A stretch of DNA of 9,024 nt. It comes from Nitrospinota bacterium (GTDB taxonomy: Bacteria > Nitrospinota > Nitrospinia > UBA9942). The position numbers were made by a program, and so were the translations under genes. The notes beneath the pieces were generated by a model that saw nothing but the letters and a program-made list of their open reading frames with translations, did no database searches and was not told the DNA's origin. Positions 5,173 through 9,024 of the stretch are shown here, piece by piece (within the stretch, counting starts at the first letter, position 1; each line of letters begins with the position of its first letter). Location: positions 1 through 9,024 of the forward strand of contig DNJG01000070.1 in assembly GCA_003489165.1 (NCBI GenBank), in the 5' to 3' direction.

Positions 5173-7248
5173 ATGGTAAAACGACTGCTAATCATCATCC
5201 CATTTATAATCACCATTCTCCTGCTGCAGTCATTTTTCTGGGTTCCTACTTATGACAACCAGATTAAGGGGAGTAAGGACAGGCTCTATCAGTTTATTCA
5301 AGGCTCTATTGGTGATGCCTCTATCTTAAATCCCATCTTGAGTGCAGATTCTTCCAGCAGTGATATAAACTCTATGGTCTTTGAGGGTCTCCTTGATTAT
5401 GATGAGGAGCTCCGTTACAGAGGAAGGCTTGCCACAAACTGGGAGATTTATGAAGAGGCACTTTTTTTTGTGAATGTAGAAGGGATCCTTCCAGACAGAA
5501 CTCCTATTACTGCAAATGAGATTATACGAAAAATAAAAATCTCAAATCTCAAATCTCAAATCTCAAATATAGACATACTTCCACCACAGACTGAACTTAT
5601 AGAGACAAGAGACCCAAGACCCGAAAAAAAAGGTGCAAAGGTGCAGGCAACAATCACCCTCCCCCAGAGAATTAAAGTTACACTTAAATCCGTTGACCAG
5701 GAATTTTTTGAAAAATTGGAAGATATATTAGGCAAAAATTACTTCCCTTCAATCCATCCCGAGAGATACATAACAGTATCTGACCCTGATTTAATTGAGC
5801 CTCTCTCAAAACAGCTTGTTCAAATTACAGAACATAATCCTGTAATCATATTCCATTTAAGAAAAGGGGTTTTATTTCATGATGGGCACGAGTTTGATTC
5901 AGGGGATGTAAAATTTACTTACGAATCTATAATGGACGGAAGAAACATCTCACCGCGTGTATCTGACTATGAACCCATTAAATCTGTTGAGGCTGCTGAT
6001 AAATATACTGTAAAGGTTACCTATAAGAGGTTATACTCACCTGCAATAAGCACATGGATGATGGGCATACTCCCCGAACATCTCTTAAACAAAGAGGCAC
6101 TGGAAAGGGAGGCAAAGGCAAAAGGGGTTGGCCCTGATAAATTTACAATGAGGGATAGTGACTTTAATAGAAATCCAGTAGGTGCAGGTCCTTTTAAGTT
6201 CAAGGAATGGAAATCAGACGAGTATATCCATCTCGTTAGAAATGATAAATACTGGGAGGGTGCTCCAAATTATAAAGAGTTTATCTACCGCATAGTGCCA
6301 GATCCTTTAGGACAAGAGATGGAGTTCTATGCAGGGACTGTTGACAGCTACGATGCACAGGCACATCAGGTGGAGAGATTTAAAAATGATAAAAGATTTC
6401 AAAATTTCTCAGGACTTTCTTACGGCTACAGTTATATTGGCTACAATATGAGGAGAGAACTTTTTAAAGACTGGCGTGTGAGAAAGGCTCTGGGGATGGC
6501 AATAAATACTGATGAGATAATTAAATTCTTATTTTACAATCAGGCAGAAAAGATTACAGGTCCATTTGTAAAACAGACAGACTATTATAATCAAAATATA
6601 TCTCCTCTTCCCTATGACCCGGAGGGAGCATTAAAATTACTTGAGGAGGCAGGGTGGAAAAAAGTAAACGGTAGACTTGAGAAAGACGGAAAGCCGTTTC
6701 AGTTTACGATTATCACAAATCACGGAAATGAGCTTCGTAAGGCTATAATGATTATTGCACAAAATGCGTGGAAGAAGCTCGGCATAGATGTAAAGGCGGA
6801 CACAGTGGAGTGGGCAGTATTCTTAAAAAAATATATTGATGTGGGAAATTTTGATGCAGTAATCCTTGGGTGGAGCATGGGCATTGACCCTGATTTATAC
6901 CAGATATGGCACTCAAGCCAAACAGGGTCTTTTCAGTTAAACTTTGTCGGATACAATAATCCAGAGGCAGATGATTTGATAATAAAAATCAGGCAGGAGT
7001 ATGACAGGAATAAACAGATAGAATATTGTAATAAACTCCATGAGATAATTTACAGAGACCAGCCATACACTTTTTTATATGTAGGCAAATGGACTGCCCT
7101 TATGGATAAGAAGATTGTGATTATGGATAAAGGGGCTGAAGGAAAAGAAGTCATAAAGCCTATAACTCCAACAAAGACAGGGAATTTCAGATTTTATTTC
7201 AACAAGTGGATTAAACTGGCTCAAGAGCCTGTATTTTCAGTGCAGTAG
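5173..7248 (+). CDS. ABC transporter family 5 (peptide-type) substrate-binding protein, membrane-anchored
   Basis: This 691-residue extracytoplasmic solute-binding protein belongs to the DppA/OppA family (SBP family 5), which captures oligopeptides or related solutes for ABC importers. One hydrophobic segment at residues 4-24 acts as signal or membrane anchor. No lipobox cysteine is present. Family signatures are clear: SILNPILSADSSSSDINSMV (about 50-69), HLRKGVLFHDG (228-238), PVGAGPFKFKEW, DWRVRKALGMAIN and the YNNPEADDLI region near the C-terminus. Between LATNWEI and the HLRKGV strand lie about 130 residues where typical members have about 15, and this insertion includes a short-repeat island (residues 123-132). 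The protein is longer than the usual 500-600 aa. It starts 8 nt after the vapC stop with no clear ribosome-binding site, suggesting translational coupling or a start helped by an unseen signal. No permease or ATPase gene is in the window, so the partner transporter is elsewhere or absent. Confidence 0.9.
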   Translation: MVKRLLIIIPFIITILLLQSFFWVPTYDNQIKGSKDRLYQFIQGSIGDASILNPILSADSSSSDINSMVFEGLLDYDEELRYRGRLATNWEIYEEALFFVNVEGILPDRTPITANEIIRKIKISNLKSQISNIDILPPQTELIETRDPRPEKKGAKVQATITLPQRIKVTLKSVDQEFFEKLEDILGKNYFPSIHPERYITVSDPDLIEPLSKQLVQITEHNPVIIFHLRKGVLFHDGHEFDSGDVKFTYESIMDGRNISPRVSDYEPIKSVEAADKYTVKVTYKRLYSPAISTWMMGILPEHLLNKEALEREAKAKGVGPDKFTMRDSDFNRNPVGAGPFKFKEWKSDEYIHLVRNDKYWEGAPNYKEFIYRIVPDPLGQEMEFYAGTVDSYDAQAHQVERFKNDKRFQNFSGLSYGYSYIGYNMRRELFKDWRVRKALGMAINTDEIIKFLFYNQAEKITGPFVKQTDYYNQNISPLPYDPEGALKLLEEAGWKKVNGRLEKDGKPFQFTIITNHGNELRKAIMIIAQNAWKKLGIDVKADTVEWAVFLKKYIDVGNFDAVILGWSMGIDPDLYQIWHSSQTGSFQLNFVGYNNPEADDLIIKIRQEYDRNKQIEYCNKLHEIIYRDQPYTFLYVGKWTALMDKKIVIMDKGAEGKEVIKPITPTKTGNFRFYFNKWIKLAQEPVFSVQ
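5539..5566 (+). repeat. Perfect 4 x 7-nt tandem repeat inside the solute-binding protein gene
   Basis: Four identical ATCTCAA heptamers run from 5539 to 5566. They encode residues 123-132 (ISNLKSQISN), within the atypical N-terminal insertion. Seven is not a multiple of three, so gain or loss of one unit shifts the frame and would truncate the protein. Only changes of three units (21 nt, ISNLKSQ) keep it. Confidence 0.9.
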
Positions 7249-7288
7249 CTACTATTGCTTGAAATCTCCTCAAGGTCTTAAGGATCTA

Positions 7289-7297
7289 TGTTATAAT
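7289..7297 (+). promoter_or_regulatory. Extended -10 promoter of the HEPN-like gene
   Basis: TGTTATAAT has TG, one base, then a perfect TATAAT (7292-7297). It has the same architecture as the promoter at 4510-4518, again without a good -35. The start would be near 7304, leaving about 22 nt before the ATG, including an AGGAGG site at 7314-7319. Confidence 0.6.
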
Positions 7298-7325
7298 AAA
7301 TTTAATTTGCAACAGGAGGAGTATT

Positions 7326-7700
7326 ATGTCAGAGGCAATTAGATACTTTAACAATGCAAAGGATATTTTGAACAATGCTAAGATTGAAGATAATAGATAT
7401 GTAGATATTAAGTATGTCCAAGAGGCTTGCGGGACTGCTTATCTTGCAGTGCTGAAGGCAATTAATGAATTCTTACTTAAAAAAGGAGTATTAAAAAAGG
7501 AAATGCCAAGGTCAGTAGAGGCATATAGAAAAGCTCTGCAGAAATATTTAATAATTCACAATGGAAAACTTTTAAAAGAGTTTGATGACCTTTATCATGA
7601 ACTGCATATTGCAGGGTATTATGCTGGTGACCTTCGTCATGTTGATACGGTAAAAACAATTTTCAAGGCAACAAAGGTGTTTATTGATAAAGTTAAATAA
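7326..7700 (+). CDS. DUF5618-like, HEPN-type all-helical protein
   Basis: This 124-residue, lysine-rich, wholly helical protein resembles the DUF5618 family, which is HEPN-like. Recognisable parts are IRYFNNAKDILNNAK (5-19), the YVDIKYVQEACGTAYLAVLK helix (25-44), the PRSVEAYRKALQKY helix (61-74) and ELHIAGYYAGDL (92-103). HEPN proteins often act as RNases or as partners of minimal nucleotidyltransferases in toxin-antitoxin and defence modules. Here no clear R-x4-6-H catalytic motif is visible, so ribonuclease activity is doubtful. The start is well supported: AGGAGG lies 6 nt upstream of the ATG and an extended -10 promoter precedes it. The gene is alone on its strand. No nucleotidyltransferase or antitoxin gene lies next to it, which makes a standalone structural or regulatory role possible. 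Function unknown. Confidence 0.75.
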   Translation: MSEAIRYFNNAKDILNNAKIEDNRYVDIKYVQEACGTAYLAVLKAINEFLLKKGVLKKEMPRSVEAYRKALQKYLIIHNGKLLKEFDDLYHELHIAGYYAGDLRHVDTVKTIFKATKVFIDKVK

Positions 7701-7827
7701 CCCGAATTTGGAATGACGGTTTATGATTTTTCAGTTCCTCTTTTAATATCTCTCAAGAATTCATCTTCTTTAAGTTACTGCAATACCAAAATTCAAGACC
7801 TAACCCTATTGTTGTGCTACCGTTCTT
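7701..7827. other. Convergent intergenic gap with possible decayed repeat or gene relic
   Basis: This 127-nt gap lies between two converging genes. The stretch at about 7784-7808, containing AAAATTCAAGACCTAACCCT, resembles from memory a sequence that often flanks REP-associated (IS200-like) transposase genes in environmental genomes. On the minus strand, 7721-7774 is an open stub of 17 codons ending in a stop, with an antitoxin-tail-like composition (EDEFLRDIKRG), but it has no start. No convincing Rho-independent terminator is seen for either gene. Confidence 0.3.
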
Positions 7828-8457
7828 CTATTTAAACACCTTGTCAGCATAGTTAGATTTATGGGCAGGGTTAAACACATATGGAACATCTGAGATCTTT
7901 TTGCTGCCTTTCCATAAATCATTATCCAGCGTTACAGGAATTATCCTCTCTTGAGAAAAGCCATAAAAATCGACTAAGTATCTTGCGGCAGAAAGTATTA
8001 ATAAATCGAAAGTACTTACTCCTGGATAATTCTTTAAAAAACTTTCAAAAAATCTATCAATACCAATTATCAAATCTCTATTTATCTCAATATCATGAAA
8101 CTTAATATGTCTTTTCTGTTTCCTTGCATCTTTTGGTTTTAAAGTTAAATCAATTTGCAAAGCACGACGAGCTTTATCATAAGTTGCATAATTAATTCTT
8201 TTTTTAATATATTGTTTAAATAATGATTTAAATGCTTCAGCAATACTCACATTTAAAATATAAACAATGGCTTTGCCATGCGACAATTGTCTATCTATGA
8301 TAGCCCACCATTCTTGAGACTTTTCTAAAAGTATCTTTTCGTATGGATCATTCATTTTATCAGGAGGAATATATTTATTTATAAGAAAGCAGCTATCGAC
8401 AAGATAAAATAATTTTTGAGCAGGTAATTTATCTATAGATATTTTTATTCTTGCCAT
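7828..8457 (-). CDS. PIN-like domain protein, second gene of a membrane/zinc-ribbon pair
   Basis: This 209-residue protein carries the spacing of a PIN-type nuclease. A hydrophobic strand ends in an aspartate (FYLVDSCFLI, D21), then come NVSIAEAFKSLF (E74), STFDLLILSAARYL (D151) and IPVTLDNDLW (D178 or D180). The DSC in place of the usual DTN after the first aspartate is a departure from typical VapC. The protein is about 60-80 residues longer than a typical VapC toxin. The extra sequence is mainly a basic segment at about 80-130 (KKRINYATYDKARR and KPKDARKQKRHIKF), plausibly nucleic-acid binding. It starts 11 nt after the stop of the upstream membrane protein gene with only a weak ribosome-binding site, which suggests translational coupling. 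No conventional antitoxin accompanies it. Nuclease activity is an inference from the acidic residues. Confidence 0.65.
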   Translation of the reverse strand: MARIKISIDKLPAQKLFYLVDSCFLINKYIPPDKMNDPYEKILLEKSQEWWAIIDRQLSHGKAIVYILNVSIAEAFKSLFKQYIKKRINYATYDKARRALQIDLTLKPKDARKQKRHIKFHDIEINRDLIIGIDRFFESFLKNYPGVSTFDLLILSAARYLVDFYGFSQERIIPVTLDNDLWKGSKKISDVPYVFNPAHKSNYADKVFK

Positions 8458-8468
8458 TTGCCGATGTT

Positions 8469-8963
8469 TTAATTAAAAATGAAGCCACAATCACATGCCT
8501 GCGCATTCTCAGGGTTAAAGAGACCGCAGTTTGGACATTTTTTTGATTCCTGTGCTGGAATTTCAGCACCAGGGTAATGTTTTTTGATATATTTATCATC
8601 AATAACTTCCTCTGAAAATCTACTTTCTGATAATACATCCTCTCTTTTCGTCAAACCAAATAACTTACTTGCTTTTTCCTTTTTGATTAACTGCTTCTTA
8701 TTTGTTTCTTTAATAAATTTATCTTTTGGTTCGTTTTTTAGTGCTTGAGCTACTATATAAACTAAGAAAGCATTAACAGAAGCAACGCCTTTAGTATCTA
8801 AACCACTTCCAACTTCAATGATGATTGCAAGTATTCCAATTATTATTGCTATTACCCATCTCAGAGATGAGATCATCGGAGGAATTTCCTTGCTCCATAT
8901 AGAGAAGCGTATCCCATAAACGATACCTGATACGATAAATCCAATTATAAACGTGATAAGCAT
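8469..8963 (-). CDS. Membrane protein with C-terminal zinc ribbon, first gene of the PIN pair
   Basis: This 164-residue protein of unknown function begins with hydrophobic segments at about 2-20 and 34-52, with a third weaker one at 59-75, so it is probably an inner-membrane protein. A charged cytoplasmic linker follows (about 76-140, rich in Lys and Glu). It ends in a zinc ribbon, CPNCG...CDCGF, with cysteines at 143, 146, 157 and 159 (C-x2-C-x10-C-x-C). This C-terminal ribbon type recurs in many otherwise unrelated bacterial membrane proteins. The ATG at 8963 is preceded by a weak GTGGGTAAG-like site. The gene is immediately followed by the PIN-like gene on the same strand, so the two are probably one transcript. 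A membrane-tethering or sensing role for the PIN partner is conceivable but not shown. Confidence 0.75.
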   Translation of the reverse strand: MLITFIIGFIVSGIVYGIRFSIWSKEIPPMISSLRWVIAIIIGILAIIIEVGSGLDTKGVASVNAFLVYIVAQALKNEPKDKFIKETNKKQLIKKEKASKLFGLTKREDVLSESRFSEEVIDDKYIKKHYPGAEIPAQESKKCPNCGLFNPENAQACDCGFIFN

Positions 8964-9024
8964 TTCTTACCCACTATGTTTTATTTTTAGCGTTTTCCTT
9001 CGAGAGAATGTTAAACTTAGTTGA

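Noticed and set aside
7721..7774. Small minus-strand gene
   Set aside because: Only 17 codons with no start codon and no ribosome-binding site; an in-frame stop lies just upstream. At best a relic.
7881..8105. Plus-strand open frame opposite the PIN-like gene
   Set aside because: No ribosome-binding site and no recognisable protein features; the opposite strand shows coherent PIN motifs.
8964..9024. Promoter for the membrane/PIN pair at the right edge
   Set aside because: AT-rich hexamers are present but none has acceptable -35/-10 spacing, and the upstream sequence is cut off.

Overview
This is an AT-rich bacterial chromosome fragment. It holds a housekeeping block on the left and a more accessory, toxin-rich block on the right. 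The visible gene content (a long bifunctional-type Rel protein, a four-cysteine L28, a DUF1858 redox protein and a RecG with an N-terminal extension) and the many short repeats inside genes suggest an uncultivated, probably anaerobic, Gram-negative lineage of the Nitrospirota or Desulfobacterota kind. That placement is an inference from gene style, not a database result.

Left block (1-4463). The window opens inside a Rel/SpoT (p)ppGpp synthetase/hydrolase gene whose HD hydrolase half lies outside. Its stop sits 1 nt from the stop of the convergent rpmB (ribosomal protein L28). rpmB diverges from a small CxxC protein (DUF1858/hybrid-cluster-associated type), which is followed after 16 nt by recG, probably in the same transcript.

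Middle block (4464-7248). An extended -10 promoter drives a small two-gene toxin-antitoxin module: a 79-aa beta-hairpin-like antitoxin and a 128-aa PIN-domain toxin whose start overlaps the antitoxin by 14 nt. Only 8 nt after the toxin comes a 691-aa membrane-anchored family 5 (oligopeptide-type) solute-binding protein. It has an unusual insertion near its N-terminus and no permease or ATPase genes beside it.

Right block (7249-9024). A 124-aa all-helical DUF5618/HEPN-like protein has its own extended -10 promoter. Facing it on the minus strand is a tight pair: a membrane protein with a C-terminal zinc ribbon, then, 11 nt downstream, a 209-aa PIN-like protein. This pair is the best candidate in the window for an undescribed two-component system. 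Between the two units, at about 7701-7827, are sequence traces that look like a decayed repeat or mobile-element edge.

The most striking structural signal is repeat invasion of coding sequence. The N-terminal part of recG contains three different short-repeat islands: a 4 x 7-nt array, a 5 x 8-nt array with an inverted 2 x 16-nt array, and a C-tract hairpin with a 9-bp perfect stem. The solute-binding protein gene contains a perfect 4 x 7-nt array. All are read through in frame and all sit in linkers or variable regions. Several have unit lengths not divisible by three, so slippage would shift the frame.
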